In this document: in pieces, positions 1-8,363 of the stretch
How the letters are laid out: every line of letters starts with the position of its first letter
Numbering within the stretch: position 1 is the stretch's first letter
Source: CBDCME01 sp965218865
GTDB lineage: Bacteria; Pseudomonadota; Alphaproteobacteria; JAAXGF01
Reading direction: 5' to 3'
NCBI GenBank assembly: GCA_965218865.1
Contig: CBDCME010000043.1
Span: 180,466 to 244,465, forward strand
DNA length: 64,000 nt
The notes under the pieces: model-generated
Told to the model about the DNA's origin: nothing
Database searches by the model: none
What the model saw: only the letters and a program-made list of their open reading frames with translations
Program-made: the position numbers and the translations under genes

Positions 1-12
1 AATCGTTGGCAT
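1..12 (-). CDS. IS630-family transposase, first codons only (copy A0)
   Basis: The first four codons (MPTI) of the transposase, identical to the other copies, then the window ends. The ribosome-binding purines (AAGGGAG) sit just upstream on the minus strand. Confidence 0.8.
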
Positions 13-102
13 TGAACACACTCCCTTGTTGCCAACAACCTTGAATCACACAAAACCTAGCGTGTAAACCTTTGCGCGAGTCAAACTCTGGGGCGGTTGG
101 TA
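1..102 (-). mobile_element. IS630-like element, copy A0 (left end only, cut by window edge)
   Basis: Reverse complement of the left end of the element found complete at 767-1934. It holds the terminal repeat (TACCAACCGCCC on the minus strand), the leader and the transposase start codon (complement of 10-12). The rest lies outside the window. The outside flank is TCA (103-105), which fits the TNA rule seen at every copy of this element. Confidence 0.93.
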
Positions 103-199
103 TCAGGTCCTCCGGTCCATAACCCGCGGCTATCAAATTGAAAGCCAAACAATATTTGCGAAAGTCGTTTTTCCACCGCACTATGCCTTGACACCGACA

Positions 200-283
200 T
201 GGTTGCGGACGGCAACTCGGATGTCTGCGACATGACCAAGGAAGGGGAGAAGTACTATGGCGTCAAAAACCAATGTTTCTAGC
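200..283 (+). other. Short ORF overlapping the YHS gene start (doubtful)
   Basis: A 27-codon ORF (MVADGNSDVCDMTK...) ends inside the first codons of the YHS gene at 257. It could be a translationally coupled leader, the tail of a truncated upstream gene, or chance. No family is recognisable and no clear ribosome-binding site is present. Confidence 0.15.
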
Positions 284-703
284 GGATTGACGTAGCAGGG
301 TTTTGGCCTTGCGGTTCACGGTTACGATGTAGTCTCTTATTTCACTCAAGGCCAACCGGCGGTTGGCAGCGCGAAATACGCGACTTCCTACAATGAAGCC
401 TCCTACCAATTCGCGAGCGAAAACAATCTCAAGGCATTTGAAAACGATCCGGAGAAGTATGCGCCTCAGTATGGAGGCTTCTGCGCCTTTGGTGCGGCCG
501 AGGGCGGCAAGTTCGACGGCGACCCGCGAGTCTGGAAGATTGTGGATGGCAAGCTCTACCTCAATCTCAACGAGGGTGTTCAGAAGCTTTGGCGCGAAAA
601 TATACCCCTTCACATTGAGATTGCCGATCATAATTGGCCGAAGATCGCCGCTAAGCCTACCGTGGAGCTGGATCCCAAATTGCCTCCCAAGAAGCTGAGT
701 TAA
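257..703 (+). pseudogene. YHS-domain protein with in-frame amber stop
   Basis: The reading frame encodes a small YHS-domain protein of about 148 codons. Recognisable blocks are AVHGYDVVSYF, QFASENNLKAFENDPEKYAP, QYGGFCAFG, DPRVWKIVDGKLYLN and IADHNWPKI. YHS proteins of this type are usually periplasmic or membrane-linked and possibly metal-binding. The start at 257 is supported by AAGGGGAG at 242-249. Codon 13 is TAG (293-295), immediately followed by CAG, so a CAG-to-TAG change is the simplest explanation. There is no ATG after the stop, so any product would need readthrough or a weak alternative start. The gene is boxed in by IS copies A0 and A1, so its operon context is lost. Confidence 0.75.
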
Positions 704-766
704 TCACTCACGGCAGGGGCCCGGTCCCGCCATTATTTTGGCAAAAGGGGAGTGGGACATGACTAA

Positions 767-1934
767 TACCAACCGCCCTAGAGTTTGACTCGCGCAAAGG
801 TTTACACGCTAGGTTTTGTGTGATTCAAGGTTGTTGGCAACAAGGGAGTGTGTTCAATGCCAACGATTCCTTTGCGAAACGACTTTGATGCTGAAAGAGT
901 CCGTGTTCTTGCGGCACGGAGCGATGATGGGAACCAGGCGCGACGGCTTTTGTCGATGGCGGCCATCTACGATGGGATGGATCGAGCGTGCGCGGCGGGT
1001 ATTGGCGGCATGGATCGGCAGACGTTGCGGGACTGGGTTCACCGGTTCAACGCGGGAGGTCCGGCCGGTCTGATCGACCGCAAGCCGAACGGGGCGTTGC
1101 GTCGGTTGACGCCGTCGCAAATGGCGGCGCTTTCGCGGGCTATCGAGGCCGGTCCCGATCCCGAACGGGATGGGGTCGTGCGCTGGCGCTGCATCGATCT
1201 CAAGCAACTGATCCGAACGCGCTTCGGCGTGGACTATCACGAGCGGAGCGTCGGCAAGCTGCTGGCCGCGCTCGGGTTCTCGCATATTTCCGCGCGCCCG
1301 CGCCACGTCGGCCAGGATGCGCGGGCACAGGAGGAATTTAAAAAAAAGTTTTCCCGAACACTTGGCGAAAATCGTAGCGGCACAGCCACCGGACACGCCC
1401 ATCGAGGTTTGGTTTCAAGATGAAATGCGCGTCGGCCAGAAGAACAGCCTGGTGCGCCAGTGGGCCCCAAAGGGATCGCGCCCGCGCCAGGTCAAGGACC
1501 TACGGACCTCTTCGGCGTATCTCTTCGGCGCCATCTGCCCCGAGCGCGGTGAGGGCGCGGCGCTGGTCATGCCGCGCGCCAATACTGAAGCCATGGACCT
1601 GCATCTCGAGGAAATCAGCCGGGCCGTTGCCCCAAACGCCCATGCCGTCGTGCTGCTCGACCAAGCCGCATGGCACACCACTGCCAAACTCGGCATCCCG
1701 GAGAACATCTCCCTCGTGCCTTTGCCACCCAAGTCCCCGGAGCTCAATCCCGCCGAAAATGTCTGGCAATACCTCCGCCAGAACTGGCTCTCCAATCGTG
1801 TCTTCGACTCCTATGAAGCCATCGTCGAGGCCTCTTGCCAAGCCTGGAACAACCTGACCGACCAACCTTGGAAGATCATGTCCATCGGCCTCAGAGCGTG
1901 GGATCGCACAAGTCAATGTTAAGGGTGGTTGGTA
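767..1934 (+). mobile_element. IS630-like element, copy A1 (complete)
   Basis: A 1168-bp element with terminal inverted repeats TACCAACCGCCC / GGGTGGTTGGTA; the right end carries one mismatch. The left flank is TAA (764-766) and the right flank TGA (1935-1937). The two do not match, although copies A3, A6 and A7 have matching TNA flanks. This suggests recombination between copies after insertion. Confidence 0.95.
857..1922 (+). CDS. IS630-family transposase, two frames joined at an A8 tract (copy A1)
   Basis: Starts at ATG 857, eight bases after AAGGGAG. Frame 1 encodes the helix-turn-helix half (RQTLRDWVHRF, then HERSVGKLLAALGFS). Frame 2 encodes the DDE_3 catalytic half: D in WFQDEMRVG, D in VVLLDQAAWH, and E in LNPAENVWQYL. 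The frames meet at TTT followed by eight A (1340-1348 region). A +1 shift, or loss of one A by polymerase slippage, would give a protein of about 354 residues, exactly the size and sequence of the single-frame copy A4. Slippage-type expression is known in several IS families; here it is inferred. Confidence 0.88.
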
Positions 1935-1937
1935 TGA

Positions 1938-2165
1938 GATAGAAATTGGTGCGGTATTTCTTGTCTGTCCGCCAATCCACGAACGTCACCCAGTCCCTCG
2001 TGCGATCTTCCCATTGGCCGCGCCATACCGCGCAGCCTGTTCGTTGCCATCCGGCGCTTGATTGCCGGCCCGCGCCCGGCCCCTTGCCGCCATGACGGCG
2101 CTCGATCCCGCGGCATTCAGGTTGGCCGATGGCAGCCGCCCCGTTCGAAATTTTTGGTTGGCCAT
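1938..2165 (-). pseudogene. Truncated, frameshifted hypothetical gene cut by IS copy A1
   Basis: On the minus strand an ORF starts at 2165 (MANQKFRTGRLPSANLNAAG), with GAAGGAAA about ten bases upstream. After about 45 codons the protein-like signal moves to another frame (WRGQWEDRTRDWVTFVDW, then RTDKKYRTNFYLI) and runs into the IS right end at 1934. The pattern fits a real gene with a one-base frameshift and a 3' end removed by IS insertion. I do not recognise the family. Confidence 0.4.
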
Positions 2166-2339
2166 TCCCCTATTATTTCCTTCAAACCAAATCATCAAGG
2201 TAGTATGGCCAAATCATCAAGGTAGTATGGGTTAAATTCTCGAATTTAGGGTTTCCGAGGACTTGGTTGTATCAATCAGAGTGTGCTCTGTGCTGAATTG
2301 GCGCCGCTGAATTCGGTAATTTGGGTTACGCGAGAGACG

Positions 2340-3443
2340 ATGAAGAAGCACGTTGCGATCGTTCTGGCCTGTCTTTTCGCGGCCGCGCCGTCGCCCGCGG
2401 AGAACCTTTTTTCCGCGCCGATTGGAGATCCGGGGACCACCTACAACGTTGCCCGGGAGTTCGACAGATTGGTCCTCCTGTTGTCGGACGATATTCTGAG
2501 AGACCTGGTTTGCCGCGTCACCTACGAGCGCTACACGCCGGGGGCCCTCGGCTCGGCGCTCAACCTGCCGAGAGCCGAGATCCTACGGCGTCTCGAGACC
2601 TTGCGCGGCTGGGGCCTGGCACGCCTGATACCATGGCAAGGGGGACACATGGTCGTCGAGCCGGTGCCCGGGCCCGGCGCGCGAACACTCCGTCGCTGGG
2701 CGGCGCGATATTGCCCCCTGGGCGACGCCTGTGGGCGACCCGAGGCGCAAAGATATGGTGGGGAGAGGCAAAAAATAACGGTAACGTTAGGCGGCCCCGC
2801 CGGCGCCCGACCTCAATCTTCGCCACGAACGCCCTATTTCGACCGTTTCGAGGAGGCTTCCAAGCGGACCGACAAGATTAACGTTCAGGCGATTCCGTCG
2901 AACAAGAGACTGTTCGTCGCCATTCCGTTGCCCGACAACATACGCGAGCAGCTCGCGAGTATGTCCGCCGATGTAGCGGGGGCGCGCTGGCTGCCGAGGG
3001 AACAAATGCACCTGACCTTGCGGTTCATCGGCGAGGTCGACCGGGCGACGTTCAGGGCTATCGCCAGCGCCCTAAAGGGCATTAGCCAGACGTCGTTTCG
3101 GCTTAAACTCATTGGCGTCGGTTATTTTCCGAACGCTCGCAGGCCAAGGGTCATTTGGGTCGGGGTCAACGATGAACTCAAGCTTGAGCGCCTAAACGGC
3201 AAGGTCGAGGCGATACTCAGGGAGGTGGGGTTGCCCTCGGAAAACCGGAAGTACAAGCCCCATGTCGCCCTCGCGCGTCTGAAGTCCCCGTCAAAGGAGA
3301 AGGTCAGGGACTTTCTGGTGACCCACGCCCGATTTAAATCCCAGACATTTTCGGTCGAGGGATTCAACCTGTATTCCAGCCAGCTTGGCGCCTCCGGCGC
3401 CGTACACACGATCGAGGCCGCCTTTGCCTTCGAAGGAACGTGA
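2340..3443 (+). CDS. Signal peptide + winged-helix-like module fused to ThpR/LigT-type 2',3'-cyclic phosphodiesterase
   Basis: A 367-residue protein if started at ATG 2340 (GAGAGA just upstream). Residues 1-20 form a Sec-type signal peptide (MKKHVAIVLACLFAAAPSPA). Residues about 40-130 form a compact helical, winged-helix-like module (EFDRLVLLLSDD, TLRGWGLARL, RRWAARYCP). A Pro/Gly-rich linker follows. From about residue 190 comes a 2H phosphoesterase domain (NKRLFVAIPLPDNIREQL) with motif 1 HLTLRF and motif 2 HVALAR. Family members normally have Thr in motif 2; here the codon at 3267-3269 gives Ala. No internal start precedes the 2H domain, so the fusion looks real. The N-terminal module recurs in the VOC fusion at 8364-9227. 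Hairpin repeat Q1 follows the stop directly. The substrate is unknown; an exported RNA-phosphodiesterase-like enzyme would be unusual. Confidence 0.75.
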   Translation: MKKHVAIVLACLFAAAPSPAENLFSAPIGDPGTTYNVAREFDRLVLLLSDDILRDLVCRVTYERYTPGALGSALNLPRAEILRRLETLRGWGLARLIPWQGGHMVVEPVPGPGARTLRRWAARYCPLGDACGRPEAQRYGGERQKITVTLGGPAGARPQSSPRTPYFDRFEEASKRTDKINVQAIPSNKRLFVAIPLPDNIREQLASMSADVAGARWLPREQMHLTLRFIGEVDRATFRAIASALKGISQTSFRLKLIGVGYFPNARRPRVIWVGVNDELKLERLNGKVEAILREVGLPSENRKYKPHVALARLKSPSKEKVRDFLVTHARFKSQTFSVEGFNLYSSQLGASGAVHTIEAAFAFEGT

Positions 3444-3587
3444 CAGTCTGTTCGAAAACTCGCGGCGCCGGCCCTCTCCCCCTCCCGGCCACCCATATCA
3501 GCATACTCTCGTGGGTGGCCGGGAGGGGGAGAGGGCCGGTACAGACGCAAGAAATGCGCGGACGCGCATTTTCGAACAGACCCTGAG
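3444..3587. repeat. Hairpin repeat Q1 (full length)
   Basis: Imperfect palindrome with outer arms GTCTGTTCGAAAA / TTTTCGAACAGAC and a strong GC-rich inner stem (CCCTCTCCCCCTCCCGGCCA and its complement) around an AT-richer loop. It begins at the base after the stop codon of the ThpR fusion. Related full or partial copies lie near 5728, 8141, 23296, 28073, 48632 and 60696. Confidence 0.85.
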
Positions 3588-3840
3588 AACGGCGGTGCAA
3601 ATCTAAGCCGCGGTTGCTGCCGGACGGACCGGCGGCGTAAGCAAAAGTCGTAACCTGACGCGGGTCCCTCAACTCGGCGGTCACCCACCACCGCCGAAGG
3701 TACCACGCCTAGCCGAATGCCCGCTTCGGGTGTGCGCCGTGGTAAGGCGGCGATTTTCCAGTGGGTACAAGTCGCGCCCGGCCACCGCTCCAGCCGGAAG
3801 CAACCGGAGCAGTCATGGAGGTATGGCTGAAGCCTTCTGA
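3588..3840. other. Intergenic, no gene recognised
   Basis: The 250 bases between Q1 and IS copy A2 hold only overlapping weak ORFs without family resemblance or ribosome-binding sites. Confidence 0.5.
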
Positions 3841-5008
3841 TACCAACCGCCCCAGAGTTTGACTCGCGCAAAGGTTTACACGCTAGGTTTTGTGTGATTC
3901 AAGGTTGTTGGCAACAAGGGAGTGTGTTCAATGCCAACGATTCCTTTGCGAAACGACTTTGATGCTGAAAGAGTCCGTGTTCTTGCGGCACGGAGCGATG
4001 ATGGGAACCAGGTGCGACGGCTTTTGTCGATGGCGGCCATCTACGATGGGATGGATCGAGCGTGCGCGGCGGGTATTGGCGGCATGGATCGGCAGACGTT
4101 GCGGGACTGGGTTCACCGGTTCAACGCGGGAGGTCCGGCCGGTCTGATCGACCGCAAGCCGAACGGGGCGTTGCGTCGGTTGACGCCGTCGCAAATGGCG
4201 GCGCTTTCGCGGGCTATCGAGGCCGGTCCCGATCCCGAACGGGATGGGGTCGTGCGCTGGCGCTGCATCGATCTCAAGCAACTGATCCGAACGCGCTTCG
4301 GCGTGGACTATCACGAGCGGAGCGTCGGCAAGCTGCTGGCCGCGCTCGGGTTCTCGCATATTTCCGCGCGCCCGCGCCACGTCGGCCAGGATGCGCGGGC
4401 ACAGGAGGAATTTAAAAAAAAGTTTTCCCGAACACTTGGCGAAAATCGTAGCGGCACAGCCACCGGACACGCCCATCGAGGTTTGGTTTCAAGATGAAAT
4501 GCGCGTCGGCCAGAAGAACAGCCTGGTGCGCCAGTGGGCCCCAAAGGGATCGCGCCCGCGCCAGGTCAAGGACCTACGGACCTCTTCGGCGTATCTCTTC
4601 GGCGCCATCTGCCCCGAGCGCGGTGAGGGCGCGGCGCTGGTCATGCCGCGCGCCAATACTGAAGCCATGGACCTGCATCTCGAGGAAATCAGCCGGGCCG
4701 TTGCCCCAAACGCCCATGCCGTCGTGCTGCTCGACCAAGCCGCATGGCACACCACTGCCAAACTCGGCATCCCGGAGAACATCTCCCTCGTGCCTTTGCC
4801 ACCCAAGTCCCCGGAGCTCAATCCCGCCGAAAATGTCTGGCAATACCTCCGCCAGAACTGGCTCTCCAATCGTGTCCTCGACTCCTATGAAGCCATCGTC
4901 GAGGCCTCTTGCCAAGCCTGGAACAACCTGACCGACCAACCTTGGAAGATCATGTCCATCGGCCTCAGAGCGTGGGATCGCACAAGTCAATGTTAAGGGC
5001 GGTTGGTA
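3841..5008 (+). mobile_element. IS630-like element, copy A2 (complete)
   Basis: 1168 bp, nearly identical to A1. The left flank is TGA (3838-3840) and the right flank TAA (5009-5011), the mirror of the A1 flanks. It truncates the 5' end of the lytic transglycosylase that continues to its right. Confidence 0.95.
3931..4996 (+). CDS. IS630-family transposase (copy A2, A8 slippage tract)
   Basis: Same two-frame layout as copy A1: HTH half, eight-A tract, DDE_3 half. A few substitutions are visible (codon GTG for GCG at about 4012, and TTC to CTC near 4876). Both halves are otherwise open. Confidence 0.88.
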
Positions 5009-5009
5009 T

Positions 5010-5396
5010 AAGCGCGAAGCCGTGGCCGAGGTGATGCGGCTCCGGGCCCGCGGCGTGCGCAACATCGACGTCGGCTGCATGCAGATCAATCTCCATCACC
5101 ACCCCCGAGCTTTCGATTCTCTGGAAGAAGCCTTCGATCCGGCCGCGAACATCGCCTACGCCGGCACATTTCTGCGCCGTCTGGAGCGCGAAACGCGGTC
5201 CTGGTCGAGGGCCGTCGCGTATTATCACTCGAAAACGGCCAACGTCGGAGCCGCATACCGCCAACGCGTGATGGACCTGTGGCCGCAGCTGCGCCGGCGT
5301 GCCGCCCTGGCGCTGAGAGCCGAACGGATCGAGGCCTACAACCAGCGCCGGGCCGAGCGCTTACGCCGGAGCGTTAAGAGACCCCTCGAGGGCTGA
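5010..5396 (+). pseudogene. Lytic transglycosylase (SLT domain), 5'-truncated by IS copy A2
   Basis: The frame is open from the IS edge (KREAVAEVMRLRARG) and carries the core of an SLT-type lytic transglycosylase: NIDVGCMQINLHHH, AFDSLEEAFDPAANIAYAG, and RSWSRAVAYYHS. Such enzymes cleave peptidoglycan in the periplasm. The catalytic Glu region and any signal peptide lie upstream and were removed by the insertion. The stop is at 5394-5396. A GTG at 5022 could in principle start a shortened product, but it would lack the catalytic part. Confidence 0.7.
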
Positions 5397-5610
5397 CACC
5401 GGCAGCCGAAACGTCACGGCGCGGCGCGCCACGTCGGACAACGCGCCGACGTCGCGATCCCGTTTCGAGGCAATGCACCATCGCCTTGCCGCCGTCTTCC
5501 TCGGCCACAACACCGCCGCCAGGCTGCTTCTAAATAAAAAAACGCGGCACCGGCCCCCTTGTCTGTTTGGAATATGCGACAGCGGCTCCGAGCGGGGAGG
5601 CGATCGCCTC
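5397..5610. other. Intergenic, no gene recognised
   Basis: No supported gene. A short piece near 5540-5575 resembles half of repeat Q in degenerate form. Confidence 0.4.
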
Positions 5611-5717
5611 TAGTGCATCGACCCAAACGGAGGCGACAGCCGAAGTTTGGAAAGTTGATGCATCAACGAGGGCTTAGTGCACGGGGGCGTGAACGAAGTG
5701 AATGCGCCGGTGCACTA
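5611..5717 (+). repeat. MITE-like repeat R1 (107 bp)
   Basis: Starts TAGTGCATCGACCC and ends GCGCCGGTGCACTA, giving inverted tips TAGTGCA(T/C)CG. With the neighbouring C and G both ends read CTAG, so a CTAG or TA target duplication is likely. Further copies are at 24142, 28184, 53223 and 63787. It encodes no protein. Confidence 0.85.
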
Positions 5718-5727
5718 GGAGGTTCTT

Positions 5728-5759
5728 GCCGGCGCCGCGAGTTTTCGAACAGACTGTAG
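5728..5759. repeat. Partial hairpin repeat Q2
   Basis: Carries the right arm of Q (GCCGGCGCCGCGAG, then TTTTCGAACAGACTGT) directly after R1. It lies 37 bases beyond the 3' end of the phosphofructokinase gene. Confidence 0.65.
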
Positions 5760-5796
5760 GCTTTATCATCCCTGATCCCGCTGGCGCGCGCTGGCG

Positions 5797-6861
5797 TCAA
5801 CCTCCGCTCGGCGGCCAGAGACCGCCGAGAATCCAGTTGAATTCGGTCCGGGACGGATCGATGTTGCGGCGTTTCCCCGCCACCTCGGACAAGGGCACGG
5901 CGGTCATCCGGTTGTTGTGCAAGCCGACCATGACGCCGGTAACGCCGTCGGCCAGGAGTTCCACCGCCCGGGCCCCGTAGCGCAAGGCCAGCATGCGGTC
6001 ATACGCCGTTGGGGTGCCGCCGCGTTGGACGTGGCCGAGGATCGTGGTCCGTGAATCGACGCCCGCCGCCAGCAATTCGCGCGCGAGTCGAACCGAAACA
6101 CCTCCCAATTTTTCGTACCCGGCCGCGCTGATTTCGCCGCGCGCCAGCGGCTCGCCATCCTCGTCGAGCACCAGGGCGCCCTCGGCGGCGACGAGAATGG
6201 CGTATTCCCGTCCCCGCTTCTCCAAACCCTTGGCCCAGGCGATAACGTCGGCGAGTTTGACCGGCATTTCCGGTATGAGGACGAGATCGGCCTCGCCGGC
6301 GACACCCGCGTGGGCCGCGAGCCAGCCGGCGTAGCGGCCCATCACCTCGACGATCAGAACCCGGCCATGGGCCGCCGCCGTCGCGTGCAGCCGGTCGATG
6401 GCCTCGCAGGCTGTCTGAACCGCGGTATCGAAGCCGAAGGTCTGGTCTGTCCCGACGATGTCGTTGTCGATGGTCTTCGGAACCCCGACCACGGGCATCC
6501 CCAAAGCGTGAAAACCATGACAGGTGGTCAGGGTGCCGTCGCCGCCGATCGCCACCAGTCCGTCGAGGCCGAGCTTGTCGAAGCCTTGGCGGACCCGGTC
6601 CGCCTCTTTCTCGTCGAAGGGATTGTAGCGGCGGGTGCGGAGTTCGGTCCCGCTCAGGGTCAGCCAGCGGTGCGTCGTGTGGCTGTCCAGGGCGACGGCG
6701 TCGGGGTCTTTCAATCCTAGCCATGAACGCCGGATTCCGACGACCTCGACGCCCAGGGCCTCGGCCCGCAGCACACAGCCGCGAATCACCGCGTTGATGC
6801 CGGGTGCGTCCCCGCCGCCGGTCAGAACACCGAATTTCCTGGTCTTTTTCTTTCGTCCCAA
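5797..6861 (-). CDS. pfkA: 6-phosphofructokinase (mixed-substrate type)
   Basis: 354 residues. It phosphorylates fructose 6-phosphate to fructose 1,6-bisphosphate in glycolysis. Visible motifs are KFGVLTGGGDAPGINAVIRG (N-terminal nucleotide loop), VAIGGDGTLT, PKTIDNDIVGTDQTFGF (catalytic Asp region), EVMGRYAGW, and GHVQRGGTPTAYDR. The GGDGT motif (Gly where PPi-dependent enzymes have Asp) combined with Lys in PKTIDND is the pattern of group III enzymes, many of which use ATP. The donor cannot be settled from sequence alone. It is followed on the same strand by partial repeat Q2. Confidence 0.93.
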   Translation of the reverse strand: MGRKKKTRKFGVLTGGGDAPGINAVIRGCVLRAEALGVEVVGIRRSWLGLKDPDAVALDSHTTHRWLTLSGTELRTRRYNPFDEKEADRVRQGFDKLGLDGLVAIGGDGTLTTCHGFHALGMPVVGVPKTIDNDIVGTDQTFGFDTAVQTACEAIDRLHATAAAHGRVLIVEVMGRYAGWLAAHAGVAGEADLVLIPEMPVKLADVIAWAKGLEKRGREYAILVAAEGALVLDEDGEPLARGEISAAGYEKLGGVSVRLARELLAAGVDSRTTILGHVQRGGTPTAYDRMLALRYGARAVELLADGVTGVMVGLHNNRMTAVPLSEVAGKRRNIDPSRTEFNWILGGLWPPSGG

Positions 6862-6916
6862 GGCAACCGTTCCATTGGCGGGAGGCGGCGCCGGAGGCGA
6901 ACAATGCCCACCGGGG

Positions 6917-7867
6917 TCATTCCTTTGCCCCCTTTCGCTTGAGAAAATTGACCATTGCCATCCGATTCAGGGACTCGGCCAGGGCCAGCGCCGTAATGCC
7001 CTGGTTGTCCTTGGCGTGTAGATCGGCCCCGTTCTGGACCAGAAGTTCCGCCATCCCGTAATGTCCCGTTTCGATCGCCGTGTGGAGCGGCGTCCGCCCA
7101 TTGTTGTCTATCTCGTTGGGGTCGGCGCCGTGGGCAATCAACTTTTCGGCCATGTTGGGGCGACCGGCGGCAACGGCGATGTGCAGGGTCGATTTGCCTC
7201 CGTTGTCCTTGGCGAATACGGCGGCCCGTTTCTTGATCAACAGATCCGCCATCGCCCGACGGCCATTTTCAGCCGCCATCTGAAGCGCCGTTCGACCCTC
7301 GTTGTCGCGCGCGTCGACGTTGGCGCCGTGGGCGATGAACAGCTCCGCCAAATCCCTGTCGTTGCGCAGAACCGCTTCGTGCAGCGGCCTGTTGCCCGAG
7401 TTGTCGCCCTCGTGCACGCTCGCGCGGTTGTCCAGAAGGTGCTCGGCGATGGCCTTGTAGCCGTGGACGGTGGCCAGCAGAAGCGGCGTCCGGCCCTCCG
7501 CGTCATTGGCGTTCACATAGGCCCCCTTGGAGACGAGCAATTTGACCATCACAAGATGCCCTTGCGGGATCGCCATGTGGAGCGGCGTCCCCCCGGCGCG
7601 GTCGACGGCATTGACGCGGGCGCCGTGCCCCATCAGGAATTCGGCGATCGTATTGCGCCCCTGGGCGACGACGATATGCAGCGGTGTGTCGCCGTTTTCG
7701 TCGCGGGCGTTCACGTCGGCGCCACTCTGCAAAAACTTTTGTATCTGTGGGATCGTCCCCCTCACGACGGCCTCGTGGAGCGGCTCGGCGAGCGCCTGAA
7801 CGGCGCCGTTGCCCGAGGCCAGGACGACGGCCCCGAACAGCAGCCCGCGAAATCCTTTCGAAAGCAT
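6917..7867 (-). CDS. Exported ankyrin-repeat protein
   Basis: 316 residues from ATG at 7867, preceded by AAAGGGG five bases upstream. An open frame extends further to 8491, but that part looks non-coding. Residues 1-28 form a signal peptide (MLSKGFRGLLFGAVVLASGN, ending near ALA-EP). The rest is eight to nine ankyrin repeats with the typical (G)xTPLHxAxxxGH pattern (GDTPLHIVVAQGR, GGTPLHMAIPQGH, GRTPLHTAIETGH). Ankyrin stacks mediate protein binding; a periplasmic or secreted location is predicted. The last repeat ends with NFLKRKGAKE. The partner is unknown. Confidence 0.88.
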   Translation of the reverse strand: MLSKGFRGLLFGAVVLASGNGAVQALAEPLHEAVVRGTIPQIQKFLQSGADVNARDENGDTPLHIVVAQGRNTIAEFLMGHGARVNAVDRAGGTPLHMAIPQGHLVMVKLLVSKGAYVNANDAEGRTPLLLATVHGYKAIAEHLLDNRASVHEGDNSGNRPLHEAVLRNDRDLAELFIAHGANVDARDNEGRTALQMAAENGRRAMADLLIKKRAAVFAKDNGGKSTLHIAVAAGRPNMAEKLIAHGADPNEIDNNGRTPLHTAIETGHYGMAELLVQNGADLHAKDNQGITALALAESLNRMAMVNFLKRKGAKE

Positions 7868-8140
7868 GATTACCCCTTTATTGCGAGATCGTCCCGCCGG
7901 CCCCGCCAGCCGCGATCGTCTCCCGCCAGCCGAGCCCTTAGAGATCATTGCCGCCCCCGTCAAGGCCCACGTGAACCCAAAATCCGATTCGGTGGTATCC
8001 GTCTCGGGGCCAATCGCCGGTCTGGCATTCGTCGACGCGAAGCCGAATTTTCGCGGCCGCCAAGACGTCATGCCGCGCGACGCACGCCGCCGCGACACGA
8101 ATTCCGCTCTCGGACCCAACACCCCCCTACAGTGAATTTT
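7868..8140. other. Intergenic, no gene recognised
   Basis: Upstream region of the ankyrin gene. Open frames here are extensions or shadows. No promoter can be assigned with confidence. Confidence 0.4.
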
Positions 8141-8187
8141 TCGAGTCTGTTCCGGGCCGGTGCCGCGAGTTTTCGAACAGACTGTTA
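8141..8187. repeat. Partial hairpin repeat Q3
   Basis: A short form of Q: TTCGAGTCTGTTCCGGGCCG, then the right arm GCGAGTTTTCGAACAGACTG. The central long stem is missing. Confidence 0.65.
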
Positions 8188-8363
8188 CTTCCGGAGTGAC
8201 CTGATGGTATTTTGACGTCGGAAACAGGATCGTCGATCGGGAAATTTTGACTGAAAGACCGCGCCCGGTTTCGCCCCGCCAACGGTGGCGGGGGACTCGC
8301 GCGCGGACAGGTCGGGGATCGTTTTGGGGCAACTCGGATCGAGGTGTTGAGGCAGACCCGGTA

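Noticed and set aside
257..703. Recoding of TAG (for example pyrrolysine) in the YHS gene
   Set aside because: No supporting element, single case, and other genes here (phoB, the PaaK-like gene, the sorbosone-like gene) end with TAG as a true stop.
1317..1922. Catalytic half of the IS630 transposase as an independent gene
   Set aside because: Copy A4 shows both halves are one protein; the internal start lacks a ribosome-binding site. Kept as part of the fused product.
5559..5759. Recurrent Arg-rich peptide ORFs (HRPKRRRQPKFGKLMH) near several loci
   Set aside because: Translations of the non-coding repeat R; the recurrence comes from the DNA repeat, not from a protein family.
7061..8215. 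384-codon plus-strand ORF opposite the ankyrin gene
   Set aside because: Repetitive only because the ankyrin repeats on the other strand are; no start signal.
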